This document shows positions 25,721 through 32,725 of a stretch of 32,725 nucleotides of DNA, piece by piece; position 1 is the first letter of the stretch; each line of letters opens with the position of its first letter. Both the position numbers and the translations under genes were made by a program. The DNA comes from Rhodospirillales bacterium (GTDB lineage: Bacteria; Pseudomonadota; Alphaproteobacteria; Rhodospirillales; Magnetospirillaceae), in the NCBI GenBank assembly GCA_014380005.1, contig JACMKT010000087.1:1-32725 (forward strand), in the 5' to 3' direction. Under the pieces are notes generated by a model. The model made no database searches, was not told where the DNA came from, and saw only the letters and a program-made list of their open reading frames with translations.

Positions 25721-26134
25721 TCAGCTGCGATAATTGAACACGCTGCCCGGCTTCACCGCACCGGGAGTGGTCACGCGCATGTTGAATTCGTAGACGCCGA
25801 TGCCGCGCATCACTTCGTTGAGGAAGCGCCCGCCGCCGCCGGGATCGGTAGCCTCGTCGGCCAAATCCACCTTGAAGCCAGCGGCTGCGCGGATGATGAA
25901 CGGCGTGCCGCGTTGTTGCGGCTGGCCCTCGGCGTCGGATTCGAACTGGGTCTCTTCGTCATAGCGCCACAGGCCGTTGTCGTTAACGCCGATGTGCTGG
26001 GAAAAACCGAGTTCGTCGACTGGCTTTGAGTTGGCAGAGGCGACGTTGCGACCGCCGGAGACGGGGCGGGCCGTAGCCGCCGCCGCCATACCGGGCGATG
26101 CATTCGCCGAAACTCTGCTGGTACTCAAGGCCAT
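25721..26134 (-). CDS. Hypothetical protein, 137 residues
   Basis: Not recognised. The 137-residue protein has no signal peptide and no transmembrane segment. It begins with a Ser/Ala-rich stretch of about 35 residues that looks disordered. The rest is globular-looking, with polar patterns: LGFSQHIGVNDNGLWRYDEET, where VNDNGLWRYDEET is the most distinctive part, then GTPFIIRAAAGFKVDL and a C-terminus ending FNYRS. The start ATG 26134 has only a weak ribosome-binding site. Codon use matches the neighbours, which supports a real gene. It faces the end of bioB, with the bioB terminator between them, and is divergent from phaC. Confidence 0.6.
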   Translation of the reverse strand: MALSTSRVSANASPGMAAAATARPVSGGRNVASANSKPVDELGFSQHIGVNDNGLWRYDEETQFESDAEGQPQQRGTPFIIRAAAGFKVDLADEATDPGGGGRFLNEVMRGIGVYEFNMRVTTPGAVKPGSVFNYRS

Positions 26135-26194
26135 GATTATTTTTCGCCTATCTCAACTCAATTTTAACTATAAGGATGGGTGGCGTGCAAATCC

Positions 26195-26206
26195 AGCAAA
26201 TTTGCT
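26195..26206. promoter_or_regulatory. 12-bp palindrome in the phaC upstream region
   Basis: AGCAAATTTGCT is a perfect palindrome in an A/T-rich stretch between the hypothetical gene and phaC. It is a candidate operator for either gene. PHA genes are commonly repressed by PhaR, which binds TGC-rich sites, but the match here is not specific. Confidence 0.35.
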
Positions 26207-26399
26207 TAATTTCGCATAGACCGCCAGCGTTGGCGGCATTCCCTCCCTTTCAATAGGCGGCAAGACTGGCCGCAGTAAAAACTTGCTGTGCGTATGAGCC
26301 ATCTCGCTGTTGCAAAATTGTCATGAGCACAGCCGGATGGCTGGTCTATAACTTTGGTTGCAGGCAACACTCGCCTGATGCCGATCGAGGGGGAAGTTT

Positions 26400-28268
26400 A
26401 TGAACGAAGTCCGCACCAAACGGCGCGATACCGCCGCGCTGCCCGATGGCGGCCGCGATACTCCCGCCCCTGCCCCGGCCCGGCCACAAGCGCCGCCCCA
26501 CCCGCTGATGGCCATGGCCCAGGCCAGCGAGGCATTCAACACCCCCTTCCCCATCTTCACCGAATCCACCGACCGGCTGATGCATGCCTTCCAGGGCCGT
26601 TTCACCGGGGCGCTGTCGCCGGCTTCGCTGTTGCTGGCCTATCTGGATTGGCAGGTTCACCTGCTGAACTCGCCGGGCAAGATGGGCGAAATGGCGCAGA
26701 ACGCCGCCGCCAAGGCGCTGCCGCTGACCCGCTATACGCTGGATTCGCTCATGGGCCGGTCCGACCCCGACCCGTTCGTGCCGCTGGCCCAGGATTCCCG
26801 CTTCGCCAGCCCGGAATGGCAGAAATTCCCCTACAACGTCATGTCCCAGGCGTTCCTCTACACCGAGCAATGGTGGCACTACGCCACCACCAACGTGCGC
26901 GGCGTGGGCAAGCACCGTCAGCAGGTGGTGGAATTCACCGCCCGCCAGATGCTGGACATGGTCTCGCCGTCCAATTCGCCCCTGCTCAACCCCGACGTCA
27001 CCAAGGTCACCATGGAGCAAGGCGGCCAGAATCTGGTGCGCGGCTGGCAGAACCTGTGCGACGACATGATGCGCAATCTGACCGGCCGCGACTACGCCCC
27101 CGATGAGCGCTTCCAGGTGGGCAAGGGCGTGGCCTGCACGCCGGGCAAGGTGGTGTTCCGCAACAAGCTGATCGAGCTGATCCAGTATTCGCCCACCACT
27201 GAGACCGTGCATGCCGAGCCGATCCTGATCGTGCCGGCCTGGATCATGAAGTATTACATCCTGGATTTGTCGCCGGCCAATTCCATGGTCAAATGGCTGG
27301 TGTCCCAGGGCCACACCGTCTTCATGATCTCGTGGAAGAACCCCGGCGCCGAGGACCGCGACACCGGCTTGGCGGAATATCGCCGCGACGGCATCATGGC
27401 TGCGCTGGATTCCATCAGCGCCATCGTGCCCGATCAGAAAATCCACACGGCGGGCTATTGCCTGGGCGGCACCTTGCTGTCCGTGGCGGCCTCGGCCATG
27501 GCGCGCGAGGGCGACGACCGCCTTGCCAGTGTCACCCTGCTGGCGGCCCAGACCGATTTCGAAGATGCCGGCGAAATCATGCTGTTCATCGATGAAAGCC
27601 AGGTGACCTATCTGGAAGACATCATGTGGGACAAGGGCTATCTGGACACCAAGCAGATGGCCGGGGCGTTCCAGTTGCTGCGCTCCAACGACATGATCTG
27701 GTCGCGCATGGTGCGTCAGTACTTCCTGGGCGAGACCGACCAGTCCAGCGATCTGATGGCGTGGAATTCCGACGCCACCCGCATGCCGTTCAAGATGCAC
27801 ACCGAGTATTTGCGCCGGCTGTTCCTCAACAATGCGCTGGCAAAGGGCCGCTATACGGTGGAGGGCCGCCCCATCGCCCTGACCGATATCCGCGCCCCCA
27901 TCTGCGCCGTGGGCACCACCAAGGACCACGTGGCGCCGTGGAAGTCGGTCTACAAAATCGGCATCCTGACCGACACCGACGTGACCTTCGTCCTGTGCAA
28001 TGGCGGCCACAATGCCGGCATCGTGTCCGAGCCCGGCCACAAGCACCGCTCGTACCAGATCGCCACCCGCGCCGACACCGACAAGTATGTCGATCCGGAT
28101 TCCTGGGCGGCTCAGACGCCCCGGCATGAGGGATCGTGGTGGGAGCCGTGGCAGAAATGGCTGGTCAGCCATTCCACCGGCCAGATCAAGGCGCCGGAAC
28201 TGGGTGCTGCGAACAAGGGCTATCCGCCCCTGGAAGATGCCCCCGGCCATTACGTGCTGATGCCGTAG
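26400..28268 (+). CDS. phaC: Class I poly(3-hydroxyalkanoate) synthase
   Basis: A 622-residue PHA synthase that polymerises 3-hydroxyacyl-CoA into storage polyester on granules. The N-terminal PhaC_N region (about 100-270) is complete. The catalytic triad in the alpha/beta hydrolase half is Cys354 in GYCLGGTL (the modified lipase box, Cys instead of Ser), Asp509 in GTTKDHVAPW and His537 in NGGHNAGIV. Length and the absence of a PhaE or PhaR-subunit gene point to class I. The N-terminal 40 residues are Pro/Ala-rich. The start ATG 26400 has AGGGGGAAG upstream. No phaA, phaB or phasin gene is in the window. Confidence 0.95.
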   Translation: MNEVRTKRRDTAALPDGGRDTPAPAPARPQAPPHPLMAMAQASEAFNTPFPIFTESTDRLMHAFQGRFTGALSPASLLLAYLDWQVHLLNSPGKMGEMAQNAAAKALPLTRYTLDSLMGRSDPDPFVPLAQDSRFASPEWQKFPYNVMSQAFLYTEQWWHYATTNVRGVGKHRQQVVEFTARQMLDMVSPSNSPLLNPDVTKVTMEQGGQNLVRGWQNLCDDMMRNLTGRDYAPDERFQVGKGVACTPGKVVFRNKLIELIQYSPTTETVHAEPILIVPAWIMKYYILDLSPANSMVKWLVSQGHTVFMISWKNPGAEDRDTGLAEYRRDGIMAALDSISAIVPDQKIHTAGYCLGGTLLSVAASAMAREGDDRLASVTLLAAQTDFEDAGEIMLFIDESQVTYLEDIMWDKGYLDTKQMAGAFQLLRSNDMIWSRMVRQYFLGETDQSSDLMAWNSDATRMPFKMHTEYLRRLFLNNALAKGRYTVEGRPIALTDIRAPICAVGTTKDHVAPWKSVYKIGILTDTDVTFVLCNGGHNAGIVSEPGHKHRSYQIATRADTDKYVDPDSWAAQTPRHEGSWWEPWQKWLVSHSTGQIKAPELGAANKGYPPLEDAPGHYVLMP

Positions 28269-28276
28269 AGACCCCG

Positions 28277-28284
28277 TTAACCAT
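28277..28284. promoter_or_regulatory. CtrA-type half-site before the fliN-like gene
   Basis: TTAACCAT is identical to the CtrA half-site known from Caulobacter. A TTAA core follows at the wrong spacing for the classic TTAA-N7-TTAA full site. It lies 50 bases upstream of a motor-switch-like gene, and CtrA commonly controls motility in alphaproteobacteria. Binding is inference. Confidence 0.45.
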
Positions 28285-28334
28285 TGCCGTGCCTTAATAC
28301 GGAGAGAAATGTACCCCGGAAGGAGCCCAGCACC

Positions 28335-28610
28335 ATGAGCAGCGACGATACCATGGTCGGCGACAGGCCGAACAACGATGCCGTCTACGACGTTTCCGTC
28401 GAATGCTATGCCGTGCTGGGCACCGCCGATTTGCCCATCGCCCAATTGCTGAAGCTAGGCCGCGGCGCCGTGGTGGAACTGGACCGCAAGGTCAACGATC
28501 CGGTGGATCTGTATGTAAACCGCAAAAAAATCGCCAAGGCCGAAGTGGTGGTGGTCGAAGACCATCTGGCCGTCACCATCACCGAAGTGCTCAAACGCGC
28601 CGCCGACTAA
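28335..28610 (+). CDS. FliN/SpoA-domain flagellar motor-switch-like protein
   Basis: A 91-residue protein that is almost entirely one SpoA (FliN C-terminal) domain. Residues about 18-88 run VYDVSVECYAVLGTADLP, then IAQLLKLGRGAVVELDR, NDPVDLYVNRKKIAKAEVVVV and LAVTITEV. This is the FliN pattern: a helix, then the LDR and VNG/VNR strands. FliN forms the lower ring of the flagellar switch that CheY contacts. No other flagellar gene is in the window, so it may be fliN displaced from the cluster or a second FliN-like protein. The start ATG 28335 has GGAAGGAG upstream; the longer frame from 28284 lacks conserved sequence. Confidence 0.85.
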   Translation: MSSDDTMVGDRPNNDAVYDVSVECYAVLGTADLPIAQLLKLGRGAVVELDRKVNDPVDLYVNRKKIAKAEVVVVEDHLAVTITEVLKRAAD

Positions 28611-28613
28611 GGT

Positions 28614-28808
28614 TTAAAGCGACGCTTCGCCGTCGGTGAACATCAGCATTTTTGACGCGGGGCGCTGCACGTAACCCAGCAGGCCCCTTTGCCCCACATG
28701 GGGATATTGCTTGTTGCAGAACTGCGTGTCGCGCAGGAAATAACGCCGCCCGCGCGACACCACCACCCAATAATCATCCACCTGATCGACAATCTCAGCC
28801 TCGTCCAT
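28614..28808 (-). CDS. Small hypothetical protein, 64 residues
   Basis: Not recognised. The 64-residue acidic protein (MDEAEIVDQVDDYWVVVSRG at the start) looks like a small beta-rich domain with YWVVVSRGRRYFLRD and GQRGLLGYVQRP. The pattern suggests a compact barrel, but no family can be named. ATG 28808 has a G-rich GGGGAGGGG ribosome-binding site ending 3 bases before the start, rather close. The longer frame from 28925 has no support. It converges on the fliN-like gene with only 3 bases between the stops. Confidence 0.55.
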   Translation of the reverse strand: MDEAEIVDQVDDYWVVVSRGRRYFLRDTQFCNKQYPHVGQRGLLGYVQRPASKMLMFTDGEASL

Positions 28809-29052
28809 GCGCCCCTCCCCAGGGAATTGCCATGACGAAAGAATGCACCCTCCACCTTTGAAATAAATGGCCGCGAAAGTGGTAGCCTCCCTCATTCGGG
28901 GCTCCCCTAATCCGCACGCGCGCACCCCCGGCCCTACCGCATCTGCGAAAACCAGCCAAGGCGGGTTACCTCAATTCTTCAAATGCGTGTCGCTTGACCG
29001 GGGGATTTCAGGCGCTACCCTGGCCGCAGACATCCAGCAACGGACAGGCCCC

Positions 29053-29709
29053 ATGAAATTCTTCATCGATACCGCCGAAGTCGCCGAAATCAAGGCCCTG
29101 GCCGATACCGGCCTGGTGGACGGCGTCACCACCAACCCGTCGCTGATCGCCAAATCGGGCCGCAACATCCTGGATGTGATCTGCGAGATTTGCGACATCA
29201 TCCCTGGCCCCATCTCTGCCGAAGTGGGCGCCACCGATTATGACACCATGCTGGCCGAGGGCCGCAAGCTGGCCGGCCTGCGCCCCAACGTCACCGTCAA
29301 GGTGCCGCTGACCCCCGATGGCCTGAGGGTGTGCAAGGTCCTGTCCGACGACGGCACCATGGTCAACGTCACCCTGTGCTTCTCGGCCAATCAGGCGATC
29401 CTGGCGGCCAAGGCCGGCGCCGCCTTCATCTCGCCCTTCGTGGGCCGGTTGGACGATGTGGGCCAGGACGGCATGCAGCTGATCTCGGACATCGTCGAGA
29501 TCTATGCCCAGTACCCGGACTTCACCACCGACGTGCTGGTTGCCTCGGTCCGCAGCCCCATGCACGTCACCGACGCCGCCCGCCTGGGCGCCCATGTGGT
29601 GACCATGCCCCCGTCGGTGCTGCGCCAAATGTACCAGCACCCGCTGACCGAAAAGGGCTTGGCAACGTTCTGCGCCGATTGGGCGAAGACGGGCCAGAGC
29701 ATTTTGTAA
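29053..29709 (+). CDS. FSA/TalC-type transaldolase (fructose-6-phosphate aldolase family)
   Basis: A 218-residue protein of the short transaldolase family. It starts [16 protein letters not shown] with [12 protein letters not shown] (21-32), and the Schiff-base lysine is Lys83 in [25 protein letters not shown] and [10 protein letters not shown] follow, and the length is normal. Members act either as pentose-phosphate transaldolases or as fructose-6-phosphate aldolases; the two are not separable by eye. I chose ATG 29053 because the family motif begins there; the frame is open upstream to 28867 but the extra 62 residues look non-coding. There is no strong ribosome-binding site. A copy of the dispersed repeat starts 4 bases after the stop. 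Confidence 0.92.
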   Translation: MKFFIDTAEVAEIKALADTGLVDGVTTNPSLIAKSGRNILDVICEICDIIPGPISAEVGATDYDTMLAEGRKLAGLRPNVTVKVPLTPDGLRVCKVLSDDGTMVNVTLCFSANQAILAAKAGAAFISPFVGRLDDVGQDGMQLISDIVEIYAQYPDFTTDVLVASVRSPMHVTDAARLGAHVVTMPPSVLRQMYQHPLTEKGLATFCADWAKTGQSIL

Positions 29710-29712
29710 GCA

Positions 29713-29813
29713 TTTCACCACCAAGGGCACTAAGGGCACCAAGACGGCGTGCCGCAAGGCAACCGGCCAGCCACCCGGCAGATAGCTTGGTGTTCTTGGT
29801 GCCCTAGGTGGTG
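29713..29813. repeat. Dispersed intergenic hairpin repeat, copy 1
   Basis: An element of about 100 bases. The ends CACCACCAAGGGCAC... (29716-29743) and ...GTGCCCTAGGTGGTG (29786-29813) are inverted copies matching at 24 of 28 positions by hand count. The element would fold into one long hairpin with internal CACCAAG units. A second copy starts at 32633. It begins just after the transaldolase stop. No transposase is present; REP- or MITE-like. Confidence 0.85.
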
Positions 29814-29825
29814 ACTCTAAAAATT

Positions 29826-29864
29826 AAAAAGGGGCGGTCGCCATGACAGCGACCGCCCCTTTTC
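29826..29864. terminator. Strong intrinsic terminator after the transaldolase and repeat
   Basis: GGGGCGGTCGC (29831-29841) pairs perfectly with GCGACCGCCCC (29849-29859). An A-run precedes it and TTTT follows, so it can work in both directions. The rest of this 417-base gene-free stretch (29710-30126) holds repeat copy 1 before it. After it comes an A/T-rich region (about 29925-30030) likely to contain the promoter of the CoA-transferase gene. Confidence 0.9.
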
Positions 29865-29910
29865 CCGCATCAGCCCCCTGACGCGAAGGGCCGGACTTTA
29901 TCCGATGAAT

Positions 29911-29924
29911 GCTTGCGTGCAAGC
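29911..29924. promoter_or_regulatory. Palindrome upstream of the CoA-transferase gene
   Basis: GCTTGCGTGCAAGC has 6-bp inverted arms around GT. It lies in the non-coding stretch about 200 bases before the CoA-transferase start. It is a candidate operator; the distance makes this tentative. Confidence 0.3.
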
Positions 29925-30126
29925 CAAAAACGCCCGCACACCCATATTATTCTTATTCGCAAGAAAATGGGGGCCAGCGCGCAAAATCGTTTTAATTAGC
30001 GCCCGATATTTGAAATTGCAACAGCCAAATACGCCCTAGCCCAGCGCGTCCTTGGCATTATGCATAGCCGCGCCCCTAACCTTACGGTTGCCCCAGTCAT
30101 TGGTCTTATGGACGTGAGGGACAGGG

Positions 30127-31626
30127 ATGTATCGTGACCGGATCGGCTTGAAGTCGCTGTGGGGCAAGGTTGTCGGCGCTGAGGAAGCGGCCATGCACAT
30201 TCAGGACGGCATGACCGTCGGCATGAGCGGCTTTACCCGTTCGGGCGACGCCAAGGTGGTGCCCATGGCCCTGGCCGAGCGGGCCACCGAACAGCCCCTG
30301 AAGATCACCCTGCTGACCGGCGCGTCCTTGGGTTCGGACATCGACAAGGTGCTGGCCGAGGCCAAGGTGCTGTCGCGCCGCATCCCGTTCCAGGCCGACC
30401 CGGTCCTGCGCAAATCCATCAATGCCGGCGAGGTCATGTTCGTCGATCAGCATCTGTCGGAAACGGTGGAAATGCTGCGCTCGCGCCAATTGCCGCCGGT
30501 GAATGTGGCGGTGATCGAGGCGGTCGCCATCACCGAGGACGGCGGCATCATCCCCACCAGCTCCATCGGCAATTCGGCCACCTTCGCCATGCTGGCGGAA
30601 AAAATCATCATCGAGATCAACATCCACCAAAGCATGGATCTGGTCGGCCTGCACGACGTCTACATCCCGACCCGGCGCCCGCACCGCGAGCCCATTCCGT
30701 TGATGACCCCGCGTGACCGCATCGGCCTGCCCTATATCCCGGTGGACCCGTCCAAGATCGCCGCCATCGTCATCACGGAAAAGGTGGACAGCTTCGCCAC
30801 CATCACTCCGCCGGACGAAGACACCAACGCCATTGCCCGCCATCTGGTGGAGTTCTTCCGCCACGAGGTCAAGCTGGGCCGCCTGTCCACCAGCCTACAA
30901 CCCTTGCAGGCCGGCATCGGCTCCATCGCCAATGCGGTGATGCACGGCTTCATCGACAGCCCGTTCCATGATTTGACCATGTATTCCGAGGTCTTGCAGG
31001 ATTCCACCTTCGAGCTGTTCGACGCCGGCAAGCTGAAATTCGCCTCGGGTTCGGCCCTGTCCCTGTCCGGCCCCTGCGCCAAGAAGTTCTTCGGCGACGT
31101 GAAAAAGTACAAGGACCGGCTGGTGCTGCGTCCGCAGGAAATTTCCAACCACCCCGAGGTCATCCGCCGCCTGGGCCTGATCGGCATCAACACCGCCCTG
31201 GAAGCCGACATCTACGGCAACGTCAATTCCACCCATGTGAACGGCACCCACATGATGAACGGCATCGGCGGCTCGGGCGATTTTGCCCGCAACTGCTATA
31301 TGTCGGTGTTCGTCACTAAGTCCGTGGCCAAGGGCGGTAAAATCTCGTCCATCGTCCCCATGGTCACCCATGTGGATCATTGCGAGCACGACGTGGATTT
31401 GATCGTCACCGAGCAGGGCCTTGCCGACCTGCGCGGCCTTGCCCCGCGCGAGCGTTCCAAGCTGATCATCGAGAATTGCTGCCACCCGGCCTATAAGGAT
31501 ATGGCCCGCGATTACGTGGCTGAGGCGACTTCGCGCGGCGGTCATACCCCCCATTGCATGGAAAAGGCGTTCGCTTGGCATCTGGCCTATCAGGACCAAG
31601 GCGACATGCGTAAGGCGGCGGAATAG
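30127..31626 (+). CDS. Acetyl-CoA hydrolase / succinyl-CoA:acetate CoA-transferase family protein
   Basis: A 499-residue enzyme of the Cat1/AarC family, class I CoA-transferases that exchange CoA between acetate and succinyl-CoA or related acyl-CoAs. N-terminal half landmarks are DGMTVGMSGFTRSGDAK and VAITEDGGIIPTSSIGNS. The expected catalytic glutamate is Glu288 in MYSEVLQD. C-terminal landmarks are NGTHMMNGIGGSGDFARN and VTEQGLADLRGLAPRER. Length is typical for the family. The start ATG 30127 has GAGGGACAGGG upstream. In an organism storing PHA it could recycle acetate or propionate as CoA esters; substrates cannot be fixed from sequence. It converges directly on the kinase gene, with the two stops adjacent. 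Confidence 0.92.
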   Translation: MYRDRIGLKSLWGKVVGAEEAAMHIQDGMTVGMSGFTRSGDAKVVPMALAERATEQPLKITLLTGASLGSDIDKVLAEAKVLSRRIPFQADPVLRKSINAGEVMFVDQHLSETVEMLRSRQLPPVNVAVIEAVAITEDGGIIPTSSIGNSATFAMLAEKIIIEINIHQSMDLVGLHDVYIPTRRPHREPIPLMTPRDRIGLPYIPVDPSKIAAIVITEKVDSFATITPPDEDTNAIARHLVEFFRHEVKLGRLSTSLQPLQAGIGSIANAVMHGFIDSPFHDLTMYSEVLQDSTFELFDAGKLKFASGSALSLSGPCAKKFFGDVKKYKDRLVLRPQEISNHPEVIRRLGLIGINTALEADIYGNVNSTHVNGTHMMNGIGGSGDFARNCYMSVFVTKSVAKGGKISSIVPMVTHVDHCEHDVDLIVTEQGLADLRGLAPRERSKLIIENCCHPAYKDMARDYVAEATSRGGHTPHCMEKAFAWHLAYQDQGDMRKAAE

Positions 31627-32472
31627 TCAGGCCGACAACACGGCCCTGACACTGTCCCCCGTCAGGGCCGAACCCTGTTGAGCCACCTTGGCGGCACCCC
31701 AGCGCACCGCCTGGGCCAGGGCGGCGGGCATGTCGGCACCGCCCGACAAGGCATGACACAAACCGGCGGCAAAAGCGTCGCCGGCTCCGGTGGTGTCCAC
31801 TGCCGCCACGGTCTCGGCGGCTTGGGTCAAATGGCGGGGGCCGAAGGCTTCCGCTCCCGCATCGCCCCGCGTCAGCACCATCCAATCCAAAGTGGGGCCG
31901 GCCACCATGCGGGCCGCCGCCATGGGGTCAGCCAATGCATCCGCATCCAAATCCGATTCCGACGCCACCACCACATGGGCGGGGAAGATGCCGGCCATCA
32001 GGGGCGGAATGTGGGCGATAATGGGCTGGCGCCCCACCATGTCGGCCAGCAGCGGCGCCAATGTGGTTGAGCGGGTGCGCACATAGACCAGATCGGCGAA
32101 TAGGTCCAGCAAACGGCGCGGCGGCTCGGGTTCCTGCACCCGGCCCAGATTGACAATGGTGCGCTCTCCAGCAGGGTCGATCAGCAGGATGGAGCGGGTG
32201 CTGGGGCCGGCCACCTTGCGGATGGCGGAGACGTCCACGCCAGCGGCAGTCAGTTGCGCCACCTGCCAGCGCCCGGCCTCGTCCTCACCCACCGCCGTCA
32301 CCAAAGTGACGTGATGACCGGCTGCGGCCAGGGCCACCGCGCTGTTGGCCCCGCCACCGCCCAGGCGGGTTTCGCCCAGCACACCGTTCAGATGGGCGCC
32401 TTCACGGCATCGACCGGTCAGCCGCACCACCTCGTCCGAGGCTACGCTTCCCACCACAACGATCCGCGCCAT
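31627..32472 (-). CDS. PfkB/ribokinase-family sugar kinase
   Basis: A 281-residue ATP-dependent kinase of the PfkB family. The N-terminal GGGGANSAVALAAAG (38-52) sugar-binding motif is present, and VDTTGAGDAFAAGL (225-238) carries the catalytic base Asp232 and the anion hole. It is slightly short for the family (about 300) but complete. The substrate (ribose, fructose phosphate, nucleoside or other sugar) cannot be told. ATG 32472 is taken as the start, since the family's beta strand ARIVVVGS begins there. A 10-bp inverted repeat (31641-31650 with 31661-31670) lies inside the 3' end of the gene and could also stop transcription coming from the CoA-transferase side. Confidence 0.9.
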   Translation of the reverse strand: MARIVVVGSVASDEVVRLTGRCREGAHLNGVLGETRLGGGGANSAVALAAAGHHVTLVTAVGEDEAGRWQVAQLTAAGVDVSAIRKVAGPSTRSILLIDPAGERTIVNLGRVQEPEPPRRLLDLFADLVYVRTRSTTLAPLLADMVGRQPIIAHIPPLMAGIFPAHVVVASESDLDADALADPMAAARMVAGPTLDWMVLTRGDAGAEAFGPRHLTQAAETVAAVDTTGAGDAFAAGLCHALSGGADMPAALAQAVRWGAAKVAQQGSALTGDSVRAVLSA

Positions 32473-32632
32473 ACCGCTTTCTCCCGCAACGAAGCCGGAG
32501 TCTACCCAAGCGCGCGGGCGGCGGGAACTATTTCATCCGGCCTTGGCCGCGATAAACCTTGTGGCGGCGTTTGGCGCCCTTAATTGGTTCATCACGGAAT
32601 TCCGGGGAGCCTATGTGGGGATACGCTGCAGG

Positions 32633-32725
32633 TTTCACCACCAAGGGCACCAAGAACACCAAGACGACATGCCAGAGCGCACCGGCCCTGCCACCCGGCA
32701 GATAGCTTCGTGCCCTTAGTGCCCT
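32633..32725. repeat. Dispersed intergenic hairpin repeat, copy 2 (cut by window end)
   Basis: It aligns without gaps to copy 1 at a fixed offset of 2920 bases; about four fifths of positions match by hand count, including a perfect 20-base block around CCACCCGGCAGATAGCTT. The right end lies outside the window. The stretch 32473-32632 before it holds no gene that I can support. Confidence 0.85.

Noticed and set aside
26346-28445. A 699-residue open frame antisense to phaC
   Set aside because: High-GC third-position shadow of phaC. Composition is His/Gly/Gln-rich with no domain, while phaC has an intact catalytic triad.
28867-29052. N-terminal extension of the transaldolase
   Set aside because: The 62 extra residues precede the family's conserved start MKFFIDTA and have non-coding-like composition.

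Overview
The window is high-GC chromosomal DNA from an alphaproteobacterium. The gene set best fits Rhodospirillales, and a Magnetospirillum-like organism is my guess. The support is a TrcR (DUF1013) C-terminus, a DUF455 ferritin-like gene, a class I PHA synthase, a full biotin operon, an Acetobacter AarC-like CoA-transferase and many 4-bp ATGA overlaps. No magnetosome gene, tRNA, rRNA, CRISPR array or insertion sequence was seen, so the genus is inference.

Layout. 1-4142: the end of trcR, a glycine-zipper lipoprotein, and a convergent AsmA/YhdP-like envelope protein. 4211-7198: glnE, the adenylylation switch of glutamine synthetase. 7265-8888: a tightly packed run of peroxiredoxin, DUF455 ferritin-like protein and small secreted protein, met tail to tail by a SocA/Panacea-like gene (8885-9433). 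9625-11085: a molybdopterin-binding protein fused to a degenerate nucleotidyltransferase domain. 11163-12929: a lower-GC AIPR-family (abortive infection / phage resistance) gene with its own terminator, the clearest accessory gene here. 12930-13155: an unusual control region with an 18-bp inverted repeat, helically phased repeats and a palindrome touching the next start codon. 13156-17399: an RND efflux adaptor and permease pair. 17597-17761: a 54-residue zinc-ribbon protein missed by ordinary length cut-offs. 17897-19446: three minus-strand genes for small secreted proteins, two with a peptidoglycan-binding fold. 19512-24550: minus-strand operon bioF-bioH-like-bioC-bioD-bioA, followed 9 bases later by a tail-anchored protein with a (PE)16P rod. 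bioB is divergent at 24673. 25721-26134: unknown gene. 26400-28268: phaC. 28335-28610: orphan FliN-like protein behind a CtrA-type half-site. 28614-28808: small unknown. 29053-29709: FSA-type transaldolase. 30127-31626: acetyl-CoA hydrolase/CoA-transferase. 31627-32472: PfkB-family kinase.

How the genes fit together. The biotin genes cover pimeloyl-ACP methyl ester formation (bioC), its release (bioH-like) and ring assembly (bioF, bioA, bioD, bioB). phaC and the CoA-transferase both belong to acyl-CoA and carbon-storage metabolism, and glnE ties nitrogen status to glutamine synthetase. Two copies of a roughly 100-bp hairpin-forming intergenic repeat (29713-29813, and 32633 to the window end) flank the CoA-transferase/kinase pair.

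The best candidates for new biology are the solitary AIPR gene with a PD-(D/E)XK-like N-terminus, the layered repeats in front of the efflux operon, the PE-rod protein at the end of the biotin operon, and the SocA-like gene with no evident toxin. No complete new multi-gene system can be demonstrated from sequence alone.
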